From Sporobolomyces roseus (taxonomy: Eukaryota > Basidiomycota > Microbotryomycetes > Sporidiobolales > Sporidiobolaceae): 64,000 nt of DNA. The position numbers and the translations under genes are program-made. This document shows positions 46,327-58,226 of this stretch, one piece after another (within the stretch, counting starts at the first letter, position 1; each line of letters opens with the position of its first letter). Location of the stretch: NCBI GenBank assembly GCA_016617785.1, contig JADILM010000010.1, forward strand, positions 1 to 64,000. The letters are read 5' to 3'. A model generated the notes under the pieces. It did not search any database. It was not told the origin of the DNA and saw nothing but the letters and a program-made list of their open reading frames with translations.

Positions 46327-48511
46327 ATGTTCGCAGCTAGATCCCTTCTCCGTACTACTCGCCGACAGGTCAGTCTTTCCTCTTGTCCTCTCGTCGTCGT
46401 TGAATTGGTTCAGATTCAGCCAATCCACTCAAACTACAATACAACTTGAATCTCGACAACTCCAATGGGAGATACATGGATCGTCTTGGAATTATGATAG
46501 GATTATTAGATTACTTATGAGCGGAATCACAGCGCATCGGGAGGGAGTAGTGATCGAGATTGTCCACTCGAACTTGTTCCTCATCAGTCCAACAAATCGA
46601 CTCACTATCCTCCCTCGAGGTGGTCAGTTGATGGCTAGATTGGATCATCAGGGTTAGGAAAGGATATGTCAGGTGGAACTGGATCGCCAATCACTCTTCT
46701 CGCTGTTTTACCGTTAACTGACTACTTGCTCTGCTCTTTGGATTCCATCTCTCAGGCTCCCTCCTTTAACCGAACTCTCGCTACCCATGTCGCTTCCCCT
46801 TTCACCCAAATCTCTACCCTCCCCAACGGTCTCACCGTAGCGACTGAATCCTCCCCTTCCGCCTCGACCGCCACCGTTGGAGTTTGGATCGATGCCGGTT
46901 CTCGAGCAGAGACTGACAAGACTTCGGGAACCGCTCACTTCCTCGAACACATGGCCTTCAAAGGAACTGGAAAGAGATCTCAACATCAATTAGAACTCGA
47001 AGTCGAGAACCTCGGAGCTCACCTCAACGCCTACACTTCTCGGGAACAAACCGTCTACTACGCGAAATCCTTCTCGCAGGACGTTGGAAAATCAGTAGAG
47101 ATCATCTCGGATATCTTGACCGGAAGCAAGTTGGAGAATGGTGCGATCGAGAGGGAACGAGATGTCATCTTGAGGGAACAACAAGAAGTTGACAAGCAGA
47201 TTGAGGAAGTCGTTTTCGATCACCTTCACGCTATCGCTTTCCAAGGTGAGTTTCACCCTGTCTCTCTTTCATTACCGCGAGGGAAGTGCTGGTACTGACA
47301 GCTCTCGATCCACTTCGCATTTTCTTGACATCTTTCGCCTCGCACCTCCGAATACTCCTCTACGCCCCTCCTTCTCCTCCTTCCGACTCCATCGCCTCGC
47401 TCTCGACCTTTGGCCATCGATCTACAACTTCCAGGACAACCTCTTGGACGAACCATTCTCGGACCCAAGGAGAACATTCTTTCCATCTCCCGCGACGACC
47501 TTTCCAACTACATCAAAACCAACTACACCGCCGACCGCATGGTCCTCGTCGGTACCGGAGGTATCGAACACGCTTCCCTCGTCGACCTCGCCAAGAACCA
47601 TTTCGGATCCCTTCCCACTTCTTCCTCCCCGATCAAACTCGGTGAATCGACTCAAAAAGTCAAGCCTTCGTTCGTTGGATCAGAAGTCAAAGTTCGAGAT
47701 GACACCATGCCTACTTGCAACGTCGCCATCGCCGTCGAGGGAGTTAGCTGGTCCAGTCCCGATTACTACCCAATGCTCGTGATGCAAAGCGTCATGGGCA
47801 ATTGGGACCGATCCCTCGGTGCTCAATCCATCCTCTCCTCGAGATTGTCCCACACTAGTTTGTCCCCACCTTTTCTCTCTCTTCTCCTCGAAACTGGAAA
47901 CGAAACTGATTTGAGTTTTCTCTTTTTCTTTTCTAGTCTCCGCCAACAACCTCGCCAACTCTTTCATGTCCTTCTCCACTTCCTACTCCGACACGGGATT
48001 ATGGGGAATCTACATGGTATCAGAGAACTTCCTCAACCTTGACGACATGACTCACTTCACTCTCAAGGTACTATCTCCCTATTTTTGAAACCTTCGCTCT
48101 TGCTCACTCCTTTCTTCGCTCATAGGAATGGAAGAGAATGGCGACTCACCCTCAACAGGGAGAGGTTGACCGAGCCAAGGCCCAACTCAAGGCTTCCCTT
48201 CTTCTCGGATTGGACGGAACTACCGCGATTGCAGAGGATATCGGACGATCAGTAGTTACTACCGGAAAGCGATCGACCCCTAAGGAGATTGAGGCCGCTA
48301 TCGATGCTGTTACCGTAGATGATATCAAGCGATGTGGACAAAAGTACATCAACGATCGAGGTAAATTTTTCTTCTTTTCACTTTTCGATCAAGAGCTTGT
48401 GCTGATGTTGGTCAATCATTTTCAGACATTGCCGTGGCTGCCGTTGGACAGGTCGAGGGTCTGCTTGATTACTCTCGACTCCGTGCTTCGATGTCGAACT
48501 TGCTTTGGTAA
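46327..48511 (+). CDS. MAS1: Mitochondrial processing peptidase beta subunit
   Basis: Catalytic subunit of the matrix protease that removes presequences from imported proteins. The ATG at 46327 gives a targeting sequence ([14 protein letters not shown]). Later exons read [40 protein letters not shown], the zinc site [10 protein letters not shown] (HxxEH) with the distal Glu in [19 protein letters not shown], then [74 protein letters not shown] and [17 protein letters not shown], and end [14 protein letters not shown] with a TAA at 48509-48511. Length (about 475 residues) fits the family. A copy of its last two exons lies at 42643-42912. Two paralogous family B genes flank this locus and ARO7. 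Confidence 0.93.
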
Positions 48512-48961
48512 AGGAAAGGGTTGGTCGGGGTCTGTCAAAAATAGATATGAAGAGAGGAGAAGAGGAGAAGATGAGTGAAGAGGGTGAGGAGAAGGAGATG
48601 AGTGAGCGAATGAAGAGAGAGGAGGAGTTTTGTAGTGGGGAGTCGATTGTTTGATTTTCCGACTCCTCTTTTTTTGAAGTTGATATTGTGTTCTATTGTG
48701 TTTCATTCCTTTCCTCTCTCATACCGTTCCATTCTGAGATAGTCTCTGAGATAGTCTCTACGCGCGAGAAATCGGTTGAGAGTTGTCAGGAAAGTGAAAT
48801 GGCATCAAAGGAGCGAAACCATTCGGTACAGGGCTCTAAACTGAAGCGGCAAGCAATAACAGTTGCAACGGAAGGGAATCTGACAAAGTAGGAAAGGAAA
48901 AGGAGGGGAGAGTCCGAGATGAGGGTCCACGAAGAGAAAGAAATCGGCTATAGAACCTTCA
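48512..48961. other. Convergent 3' region of MAS1 and family B member 2
   Basis: About 450 bases. The first 40 or so after the MAS1 stop are repeated almost exactly behind the MAS1 fragment. The rest is purine-rich with no gene. Confidence 0.5.
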
Positions 48962-50246
48962 CTACTTGTACATTGAACGCTTGCGAAGACTGAGAGCAGG
49001 AGCAGGAGAGGTGGCGGGAGAGTAGTCTTGAAACATGCGAGGGACAGAGGGAAAGCGTTCTCGAAGGACGCGAGGGGGAGAGGGAGAGCGGTCTTGAAAA
49101 ATTCGTCCTCTCCCGCCATCGGACTGGACGAAGAATGATCAGCTGAGTGCCGCGTTAACGAGACAGAGACGAGGACTCACCGGAGGAGGCGGAGGTAGAG
49201 GTGGGCCTCTCCAAGGAACGTATCGACCATTGACTTTCTCAATGCGGAGAAAGTAGACGACAGCTCGACCGCAAGGAACTCCGTCTTCAAAGTCGAGGCG
49301 ACGTACAATCGTGACGAAAGGTGAAGATGGTGACCCGTCACCTCGATTGTCGGCATTGACTTTGACCTTTCCTGGAGTAGACGTTGTCGAATAAAGTGAA
49401 TTGGGATCAACGTCAATCTTCTCCTGGGTCCAGACGGCTTTATAATTTGGGCGATCTGATCGAGTCAATCCTATATCAGTCCCATCTCGCGTGAAGACAG
49501 CAAACCCGGGGCTCATACCTTCGTAAGGTTGAAGCTCAAGACTGAAGTTTGGGTCTCGCAGCCATTGCTCGACGAGGCAGCCAACGCGCTGTGGCTTGAC
49601 GCGTTTAGGGGGAGCAGTGGTCAGAAGTGATAGACATTGTGGAAAGACGACATGCGTAGGTAGTTGTTGACCGTGATAGGCCGGATTCCTTTGAATGTTT
49701 TCCCAATTCATCCATCCACTCAACCTTGCCTCGCGATACTTGATTTGTACATCACGGTAAGGCTCTCGACGGCCAAAGATCTTGAGTGGAGTCCTGATGT
49801 GATGAGAGCTGTTGTCCTTCTCGCTTGGAACGCCTCGATAGAAGATTCGAACAGGGAGACCAGAAGCGTCGTAGTAAGCAGCGCTTCGATCGTAATTATG
49901 ACCGAGGCCTGCTTGCAGGTTTACATCAGTCCATGTTTGAGCGAAGACAAGAAGACAGGGACATACGACGTTGAACCTCGTGATCGGCGAGTCGCGATAC
50001 GCCGCCTGATTTTTGCTTGTCCTCCTCCGTCACGTCAAGATAGACTTTTGAATCTCCAGACATCAAGGAGATGAAGTGCTTAATAGCCTCGACATTTGCG
50101 GGGTCCTCTGGCACCCATGCCGCCTATACAATAACTTCAATTCAGCACGCAAAGAGTAGCGACCGAGGAATCAGACTCACGTACGGATACTCTTCGATCT
50201 TGCTATACCGCGAGTTGATAGTCGGGAGGCTGGGATCGAGGTGCAT
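48962..50246 (-). CDS. Unrecognised family B, member 2
   Basis: Paralogue of the gene at 43332-44479. The ATG at 50246 gives MHLDPSLPTINSRYSKIEEY with PY, then AAWVPEDPANVEAIKHFISL and SRLADHEVQRR, RSAAYYDASGLPVRIFYRG, TPLKIFGRRE, LPTHVVFPQCLSL, VWTQEKIDVDPNSLYS, NRGDGSPSSPFVTIVRR, YFLRIEKVNGRYVPWRGPPL and a Pro run. After a GTGAGT intron the last exon ends in SLRKRSMYK (TAG at 48962-48964), matching SLRKRLIYH of member 1. This exon carries an insertion with repeated Arg/Phe/Ser-Pro units that member 1 lacks. Exon limits otherwise agree between copies. No known domain, no targeting signal. Opposite orientation to member 1, on the far side of MAS1 and ARO7. Confidence 0.7.
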
Positions 50247-50931
50247 GCTGTTCGGTGGAATCCAAACGGGAGAAAGAGAAGAGAGAAAGCGAAACCTCGT
50301 GAAAAGCTGAACTTCTTTAACCGATCTCCGCGGGATCACAGAGCAAAAGCGGCGTAAGCTTGCTTTCCACGACTTTGAGTGGGCGGAAAACCTCGCGGAA
50401 GCTAGAACTCCCGGATTCGCGAAACAGGCGGAAAAAAACGAGCGGGACCAAAGGAGAAACGGTGCTGTGTCGAGGCGCGCATTGAATTCTCTTGTTTCTT
50501 AGCGCGTCACTACGGTCTTATCGGATTGCTGCCGTGGTGTCTAACGACTTGGGCTGCGAAACTCGCTGAGCTCGAAAATAGAACTTCTTTCAACCTTGAA
50601 CTCCTTTCGCCTCAGAATTCGCTTGTCTCCAGCCTCGCGAGCGGATCAGCGAATCAGGATGAACGGCGACCTTTCTAGCCCATCGCACAGATCCTGTTCA
50701 CGGCTCCCGGCGATGAAATCATCAGTCAACATTTTTCTGGAGTGGGTTCGCGCTAAAACCCAACGGACACCTTCTGGGACAGAAGATGCGCAAGGGGGAC
50801 ATCTCTTGACTTCCTACTCTTCACTTCTCTTAACTTTGGAAACCGCTGGCCGGCCGCTGTCTACCTTTCATTCGCAAACTTTCAAGCTTCAAACCCCATT
50901 CGAAAGCAACCTAGTGGGATCCCCTTCGAAT
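50247..50931. promoter_or_regulatory. Divergent promoter region, family B member 2 and GPI protein
   Basis: About 685 bases between divergent starts. GC-richer than neighbours in the middle (around 50480-50560). No gene is supported. Confidence 0.4.
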
Positions 50932-51868
50932 ATGCACTATCTAATCCCGATCCTCTCGGTTCTCCCTATCGTCTTTGCGCTCGATGTGCAACCCATTCGT
51001 ACGCTCTCCCCTCTTTCACTCGAACGGAGAGGGTCAAAAAACTGACCTTCGTTTAATCCTCGAGACAGCTCCTTCTTCCTTTGACGATTCCCTTCTCCCG
51101 AGACAACGATCATTCACCCGAGTAGTCAGACGGACGGATCACTCTACGAAGGCCAGATGGAATCGATCGAATGGAGGAGATGCCGAGTTCGCAAAGAGAC
51201 AGTTGGATGGAGGAATTGAATCGCTGGTGACAGACCTTGTTGGAGGAGACGAAGAGTCGACGACGAGCTCTCCTGTAGTGACTTCGAAAGGAAGAGCAGC
51301 GGCATCAGAACAAACAGTTCAAGCAGGAGCAACTTTTCCGACGACAGCTCTCATCACTGCAACTCGCCCAATCTCCTCCTCTCTTTCCGCTTCTTCGATT
51401 GAAACACCCTTATCTACCTCGACTATTGCGTCTTCATCCGTCGAACCGAGTTCCGCCACGATATCTTCTTCAGCTTCCAACAGTCTCCCTCCTTCCGAAC
51501 AAACCCTTTCGAGCGCTGGTATCATCAGTACCGGACTCCTCACTATGCCTGGCTCCTCCTCTTCCTCCTCTTCATCTACATCGTCCTCTTCAATCGGATC
51601 GAAAACATCGACGGCAGAAGAAGACGAGACGACGCCCCAAGCTCCGGCGATTCAAACTCAAGAAGCGATCTCGACCGCCGAACCTGTCACGATCTTCTCC
51701 ACTTCCTCAAATCGTGACGAAGGAGGAGTCAAGACGATCTACTCGACAGCGGCAGACAGCGTACCTCGGACTTCATCGATCAACTCGAACTCTGGATTCT
51801 CTCTTTGCGCAAGACGTATTTCTGTCGCGTTCGCTGCCCTCCTAGTCAGTTACACCCTCCTAGCTTGA
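50932..51868 (+). CDS. GPI-anchored Ser/Thr-rich cell-wall protein
   Basis: Two exons. Exon 1 is a clear signal peptide (MHYLIPILSVLPIVFALDVQ) starting at the ATG at 50932. Exon 2 begins PSSFDDSLLPRQRSFTRVVR and contains dibasic Kex2-type sites (RVVRR, FAKRQ). A long Ser/Thr-rich stalk follows, with runs of Ser, that is likely heavily O-mannosylated. The chain ends with a small-residue region (SSINSNSGFSL) and a hydrophobic tail, ISVAFAALLVSYTLLA, as expected for GPI attachment with removal of the tail. About 285 residues. No adhesin or enzyme domain is seen. A structural or signalling wall protein is most likely; function cannot be stated. Confidence 0.75.
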
Positions 51869-52097
51869 GACTATACCCTCTTCTGTACATAATCCTTCGC
51901 AGCTCTATCTGTCTTTCATCCGAACATAGTTTCACTTTGATTTTCATCATCCTTCGTTCCTTATTCTCTCGTATCGCTCTCTCAGGATTTGCCACTCATC
52001 GAACGGTTTGATACTGTGATATCGATATTCTGCAGTGCGAACGAGAGAGAGAGGGATGGGACAAACAGGGAAAGTACAAGTAACAATACGATTTGGA

Positions 52098-55000
52098 CTA
52101 AACACTCATCTTCAGATGACTTCCATCGTGGTGACTACCCATCGTAGATTTGTTTCCAGTAGGATTTGGCGATGTCGCAGTAGATTGAGGATCAAAGTTG
52201 AAGTTCCAATTGAAATCATTCGTGAGGTTTGGATCGAAAGCGTCGACAGAGGGTAAAGTCGTGTCTCTGCGAAACGAGAACACTCGTGTGAGCATCTTTT
52301 TTGAGAGGATGAAGAGAGTAGCTGTACGCACTGCCAATCGAAGAATCCGCTCGCTCCTCTTCCGATCAACAAACTATTGAAGAAGTGACTATCGGAGAGG
52401 AAATTGTCGACTCCTTCGAGAGCGGGTTGACCAGTTGAAGAAGACCCATCGAGTCCAGGGAAACCAGTCTGACCGAACGTCGAAGGTGTTTGAGGTCCAG
52501 AAGCGACTCCATTTCGATAGGAAGGGAGAGGAGTGTGGGTGGTAGAAGAAGCGGCGAAAGGATTTGTGAAAGGATTCGTCGAAATATACATAGGTGCAGG
52601 AGAACCGGGCAAGGGACCAGCGAGAGATACTTGAGGTTGATCGGTAAGGGTACCATCGAGTCCGATAGGTTGATAGGCGGCAGGCATTGAAGAAGTCGGA
52701 TGATGAGGCATAATCCGATTCGAGTAATCCTCATCGTTTTCTCCCTTCAAACTTCCACCCCGACTCCTTCCTCCCGTCTCGAGAGCTTTCCAACTAGCTC
52801 CAAGTGCTCGAGTCAGGAGCAGGCAAGTCATGGCGGAATGTCGAAGATCTCCTTGAGCTGCAACTTGACAATCTCGCATGACGGCCAACAAGAGTTGTTC
52901 GAGTTCCTCCCCGTCGACCAATTGAGAGAAGCGGGAGTTTGAGACTCGAACTTTGACGAGGAAGACCGCAGCGTAGAGCATGAGGAGGAAGTTGACCTGC
53001 CAGAGAGAATTAGAGTCAGCGAAAAGTTTGACGAAGAGAAAGCGATAGACTCACATCGGGACAGTGTCGAAGGACGCTCAATTCGGCGTAGGCGTGACCA
53101 AGGGAGAGCAAGCTCTTTGCGGCGTTGATAGTAGAAGAGACTGAATCGGGATCGTCTGAAGCGTCGCCATTTCGTAACATCGTATGAAGAGGAATCGTAT
53201 TGAGGAAGAGTTTCGAAGAGTCTGTGTGCAACTCTATCGACTATGAGCATCTGGACTCGTACTGCATAGGAGAGTGAACGCACAGAAGTAGAAGAGGAGA
53301 TTGTTTGCGATTGGCTCGCCGGGCATTGGACACCATCTCATTTTCCATTCATCCATTCTCGAGTTGAAAAGCTGTTCTCACAAACAGAGTCAGCTCAAGA
53401 AGTTCGGATGGGATAGAGACTGAGCTCACCTTCATGACGACAGCACTAGGCATTTCGTCACTTGCGCTGCTCAATCCGTAAAGGCGATCTCGGAAAGTGT
53501 CCATAACTTGTCCGATGATCGTTTGAAGCTCGACATGAGCGATGACACCTGCGAGAGTACGCTCAGTCTGTCAGCGTAAGATCGAATGATCCAGTAGGGC
53601 GTCGCGACTCACCGAGATCGAAAGGGAGACAAGCAGGATGAAGAGGCAGAAGCAAAGGTTTCGCTTCATGAATCTGGTAGGGTCGACCCATAACAGCAGA
53701 CATACTATCGTTGCGAGATCAGCTCATCAGCTCAAGATGTCCAAACACGAACAGAGAGAAGGGGAGAATACGTACTTTCGATCGATAACGAAAACCATCA
53801 ACCAAGTTCTCTCCTTGTTCAACGCATCCCAAACATCCTCATCCGACACTGCTTCAGGTCCTGATCGAGGCAAACTGATCCAGGGATTACTGCGAGACGA
53901 GTTTCCAGGTTTCGAGAGATGGTAGTCGACCCATGAAGGAGGTCGGAACAAGTTGAATTCGAGTCCGAGACGAACGGCCTACATGGAAGACGAGGGGTGC
54001 AGGTGAGTCACAAGAACGAGTGAAGAGTCTAGAGATGCGGTGATGCTCACCATTCCGAAGTACAGCCAAGCTCTCTTTGGCCTCTCCTCTCTTCCCGCAT
54101 CATCTCCCTCACCCTTCGGGGGATAAGTCCAAACCGTCAAGATACAACAAGCCTGAACCGCTTCGACACTCCTCTCTCCATCGCTGAGACAATCGACAAA
54201 ACATTGATGAGCTTCTTCGTAGATCTTGTTGTGGAGTGTAGGGTCGGAATGGAATCGAGAAGCGACGGCGAGGATGACGGTGAAGAGGAAAGCAGATTTC
54301 TGACAGACCCAAGGAGCGGTATGTCGAGCGGGATCAAGAAGTGGGAGATGGATATAGGCGAAATCGAAGAAGCTATAGAGCAAAGGGAATGTCAGTTCGG
54401 ACTAGCTTCTGAACGATCAAGTTTGACTGCTTACATCGTAAATAGCTCGACAGCGAGTTCCGGAGTGACGATACCTTTGCTGAGAACAGCAGGAGTCGTC
54501 CCCTTTGCTCTCATCTCTTCACCATCCATCGTTTCGAATCCATTCTCATCCTTTCTCTGAATCGCATTCGTAACCGTACTGAGCTTGAAGGAAGGATCCA
54601 ATCCGGTGAGCCTCGATCGACCATCGATTTGTGCAGCGAGAGAAGCGTCGGCGAGCATCGAGAGACTGCCGCTCGTTCCCGAGGGAGAAGGATGACTCGG
54701 CGAAGGATGTGAAGGAGTGAGGGACATTTGTCGAGGGGGATGCGAGCTCGTTGAGCCGTGAGAGAGCGAGATGGGAGGAAGGGAAGATACAGCGGATGAA
54801 GCAGAGGGAGGTGCAGGAGCCTGAGGGGAGAGGGCGAGAGGAATTCCGCATTGAGGTGAATCGAAAGGTCCGACACTCGATGCCGAGGCTGAACCGTAAC
54901 GAGCTCGTTTCGTCCTCCTCGAACTCGTCGTGGTTGAGCCGTCTCCGTTCTCATTCGAACTCGTTGGACTGTCTCCATGTTCAGTCGGAGCGAGAGTGGA

Positions 55001-55897
55001 AGCTCGTCGCGTGTGAATTTGCGTGCCGTCTTCCGAAGCTTTGCCTTCAGCTATCGTAGCTTGCAATTGCGAGAGGAGGCTAGGATCAGGTTTCTCGCCT
55101 GAACCGATTGAGTCGAGGACTTCTGATAGCGACTTTTCCACTTGTCGGAACTTGTCTGCGAGAGTGATTTCAGGCGGACTAGGTTTGTTCCGAGTGTCTC
55201 TGCAGATAGAGATCAAACGTCAGTCGGGTCAGAAGGGAAGGGAATCCGAAAGTAGAGAAAAAATCGAACGAACTTGGTAGGTCTTTTCCCTCGTTTACTT
55301 TCGACAAAGATACAATCGTGACCACCCGCTCGACATCTCTTGCATGGAGGTTCTTCGGCGCCATCGCAGCGAGTCTAAAAGAGGGAAGAAGCTATTTCGT
55401 CAGCAGTTTGACCTCATCTCGAAAAGTTCTCGCTTCACTACTGCTTCGACATCTCTCCCGCTTCCCGCTCGCAGTCGAAAGCATTAAGTCCTCTTCGCTG
55501 ATCAACGTAGAAAGCGCTCAATTCCGCCCTCCTCTCAAACTTAGTTCCTCGGCCCCCCCACTTGCAATTGTTCTGCCCTCCTCCTTTCAGAGAGCGCTGC
55601 GAAGGTCCATAGAGTATGAGAGAGAAAGTGATAGCTCACCTTGAGCTTCCTGCAAGCCAAACAAGCTCTACTAGTTCTTTCTCCTCCGTTTGCAGTTTCG
55701 ACTCTGATCCCTCCCTTGATCGCGTTTGTCAATGCATTCCCTTGAAGAGGTTTCCCATCTGGTCCAATCACTGCTGGTAAGCTTGAGGTCGCGATTGAAG
55801 GAGTGCGGTCACTTGAAGTTGAAGCTGTGCGAGGTTTAGAACTTGAAGAGCGACCACTCGAAGTAGTGGTAGCGACTGCTGGCAAATCCGGTGCCAT
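52098..55897 (-). CDS. Zn2Cys6 transcription factor with fungal-specific regulatory domain
   Basis: The ATG at 55897 starts MAPDLPAVATTTSSG. The binuclear zinc cluster is split by an intron: RACLACRKLK in exon 1 and TRCDGAEEPPCKRCRAGGHD with C in exon 2, giving six cysteines in the usual spacing, then a basic KRGKRPTK. A leucine-rich coiled linker follows (LADKFRQVEKSLSEVLDSI). The middle homology (fungal_trans) region reads ELAVELF, FFDFAYIHLPLLDP, RHTAPWVCQKSAFLFTVILA, CFVDCLSDGERSVEAVQACC and RAWLYFGMAVRLGLEFNLFR. The C-terminal part is disordered and ends SVDAFDPNLTNDFNWNFNF with HHDGSHLKMSV, a possible activation segment. About 1,000 residues. Target genes cannot be inferred from the neighbours. 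Confidence 0.85.
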
Positions 55898-56661
55898 TCT
55901 TGATGCAGTCCTTTTAGATATGATATAACGTAAGAACCGAGAGTCGTGAAGCAAGCGAAGTGGAGGAAGGGGGCGGAAGCGAAAGTTGACTAGCCTTCTC
56001 TCCCTGTTACGGAGGAATCCAGGAGATATAAATCAATGATAATCTTTTGAATACAAACTTCCGTAGACAATTCGTAAGGGCGCCCTGCGAACTGCCCTAA
56101 AAGGGTCTCGTGACCACTTTTTTTTTTTTGCTGAATTCGTGACTCGTGAATTGGTTCAAGCTAGACTTGCTTCAATCGGCAAGTAAAGGAAGTAGATGTA
56201 CCGTACCTGAAGCTTTTTTATTGCTATCGTCAAATGAAAGCGAACAGCAACCGGTCGGTTATGGTCAGTACCCGACGATAGATTTCATCGTGAAGCTTCA
56301 AAAACAGGTTGACTGCGACGTGAAAGAGTGAGACGAAGAGACCGTACTAAACTCCTACAGCTCTATCGTGGTCGCGGGTAACGGTCCCGGTTCTACCGTA
56401 TGATCTCGTGGGGGAAATAGGATGCTGATCTCTTCGAAATTAGAAGCGAAGTGCGAAGCGTTTGTTCTCTCGTTGCTGAGGTATTGTTCGACATCGACGA
56501 CCTTCGTCACACCAATCCGAGGCTCAGCTCATGACGGAGTAGAGTAGAAGCAGATTAGAGCGACAAGATTTGAGCAAAACTTGCCAAAAAAAAGCTCACT
56601 GCGAAAACCTTGTTCCATTGACCAATACAAATAATCTCGCTCGTTTCTGTGCTTATGTTCG
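55898..56661. other. Intergenic with an 11-T tract
   Basis: About 760 bases between two minus-strand genes, holding the promoter of the zinc-cluster gene. A run of eleven T occurs at 56118-56128 on the plus strand. I looked for a Pol III gene ahead of it and found no convincing A and B boxes. Confidence 0.4.
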
Positions 56662-57984
56662 TTACACTCTTGTGGCAGGTCCTCCCGATCCTTCGTCTGT
56701 CTTCGATCCCGACGCAGCTCCAGTTCCGCTCGAACTCTTTCCTTCTCGTTCTCTATTCTCTCCCTCACCCGGATCTCCTTCGCCATCCTCTCTCTCCTCA
56801 TCTCCCTCCACATGTACGTCCCCATCTTCATCTGCCACAAGCGCACCTCCAGGTTTCCCCGACGTCTCAGCAACGAAAGTAGTGATCGTCTGCGAACTTC
56901 CCGTGCTCGTCGAATAATGTCCAATCAATGTTTGAGTCGACGTCGAGATGACCGTCGTGATTGTCTCGAGGGCGACGCCGGAAGACTTTGAGCCTCCAGA
57001 TGATCCACTTGCTGTCGAATTGGCTCCTCCAGCGTTTCCTTGACCACTCGCAGTCGCGGAGGCAGAGCCTGAGGCGGTCGAGTTGGACGAGCTTGATCCA
57101 GAAGCGGTACCGCTCGAGGTTGAACCCGGCCTGCGAAATGGATACGTTGTCGAAAGTCAATGCAAAGCTCAGATGCGGAAGTTCGACCAGACACGACTCA
57201 CGCTCCTCCGGTGGTTGACGCTTTCGACACTGTCGCCGCGTTCGCGTTGGCGGTTGATCCGACTGCTGCGAGAGAGAGAGCGCGCATGAGCTATCTCGTT
57301 TCATTCGATGCGATAATCGCGAGAAGTGTTAGATACTCGCTGCAGCTGTCGTTCCTGTCGTTGATGATGACGAAGACGATCCGAGAAAGCTATCTAGCTG
57401 GCCAGAAGCGTAGTAGTAGTACCTATGAAATAAGCAAGCATGAGCACTTCGCGAAAGAGCAAGGTCTGCCCGTGAGCTCACCCAATGAGTCCGATGATAA
57501 CGACAACGATGAGAACTCCGACACTCATGAGCATGTTGTTGTCCGCATTTTTTTGCTGTCCGGTGTGATCAAAAGCTCACTTGAGCGAGACAGCTCGAAC
57601 AAAAGTAAAAGTTGGAAGACGACGAACAGCAGTTTTATCAATACTCCTCATCGTCAACATCTTTGGCGGTCTCCTCCTCCTCCTCCCGCCGCTACTCCCA
57701 CTGCCTCGCGAGTTCAAGAATGTGTCCGTCTCTCCCGCACTCCTAAGATCCGACCCTACTGATCCAATCTTCTCCTCATTTTCGTCTGAGCTGTTTGATG
57801 AGATTGATGTTCGACGTCGATGACCAGCATCTTGACGATCTAGGGCCATCTGATCAGTCGTGCTGCGGCGTGAAGAGGCAGGAGTGGGTCGGGTGAAGGG
57901 AAGTGAATCGGAAGACAGGAGAGATGAATCTGACAAGTCGGAGTTCGTTCGATTAGATCTTCCTCGAGAGCGACTCGGTACCAT
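56662..57984 (-). CDS. Single-pass membrane protein with Ser/Thr-rich ectodomain
   Basis: The ATG at 57984 starts a basic, Ser-rich cytosolic leader (MVPSRSRGRSNRTNSDLS, then GGRRRRRPPKMLTMRS). A GTTCGA donor near 57590 joins it to QKNADNNMLMSVGVLIVVVI with IGLIG, a strong transmembrane helix, then YYYYASGQLDSFLGSSS. Later exons give a Ser/Thr/Ala/Gly-rich stretch (STANANAATVSKASTTGG, ASGSSSSNSTASGSASATAS), then LETITTVISTSTQTLIGHYS and TITTFVAETSG. The end is a run of acidic repeats and SGGPATRV with a TAA at 56662-56664. No signal peptide precedes the helix, so a type II or N-in orientation is likely. Layout is like fungal wall-stress sensor or Mid2-like proteins, but without diagnostic motifs. 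Confidence 0.6.
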
Positions 57985-58089
57985 CGCTTGCGAGAATCAA
58001 CAGTGAGTGGTAGAAGCGAGAGAGGTAACCGAGCGAAGAGTCGAATTCAGTCAAGTCCGCTCCAGCTCCGCGGATGACACGCGACTTTC

Positions 58090-58125
<36 letters not shown>
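58090..58125 (+). repeat. (ACG)12 microsatellite
   Basis: Twelve uninterrupted ACG/GAC units in the intergenic space between the membrane-protein start and the SNU114 stop. It is not in any supported coding exon and should be length-variable between strains. Confidence 0.9.
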
Positions 58126-58126
<1 letters not shown>

Positions 58127-58226
58127 ATATCTGAGGAGAAGATGATAGTTACATAGAACATAGGGAATCAAAAAGCGGGTTACGAACAATAACGCTTTTC
58201 ACTTGATTCTTTTAGGAATTGATCGA

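Noticed and set aside
56118..56128. Eleven-T run as a Pol III terminator
   Set aside because: No tRNA-like fold and no convincing A or B box was found in the 150 bases upstream on the plus strand.
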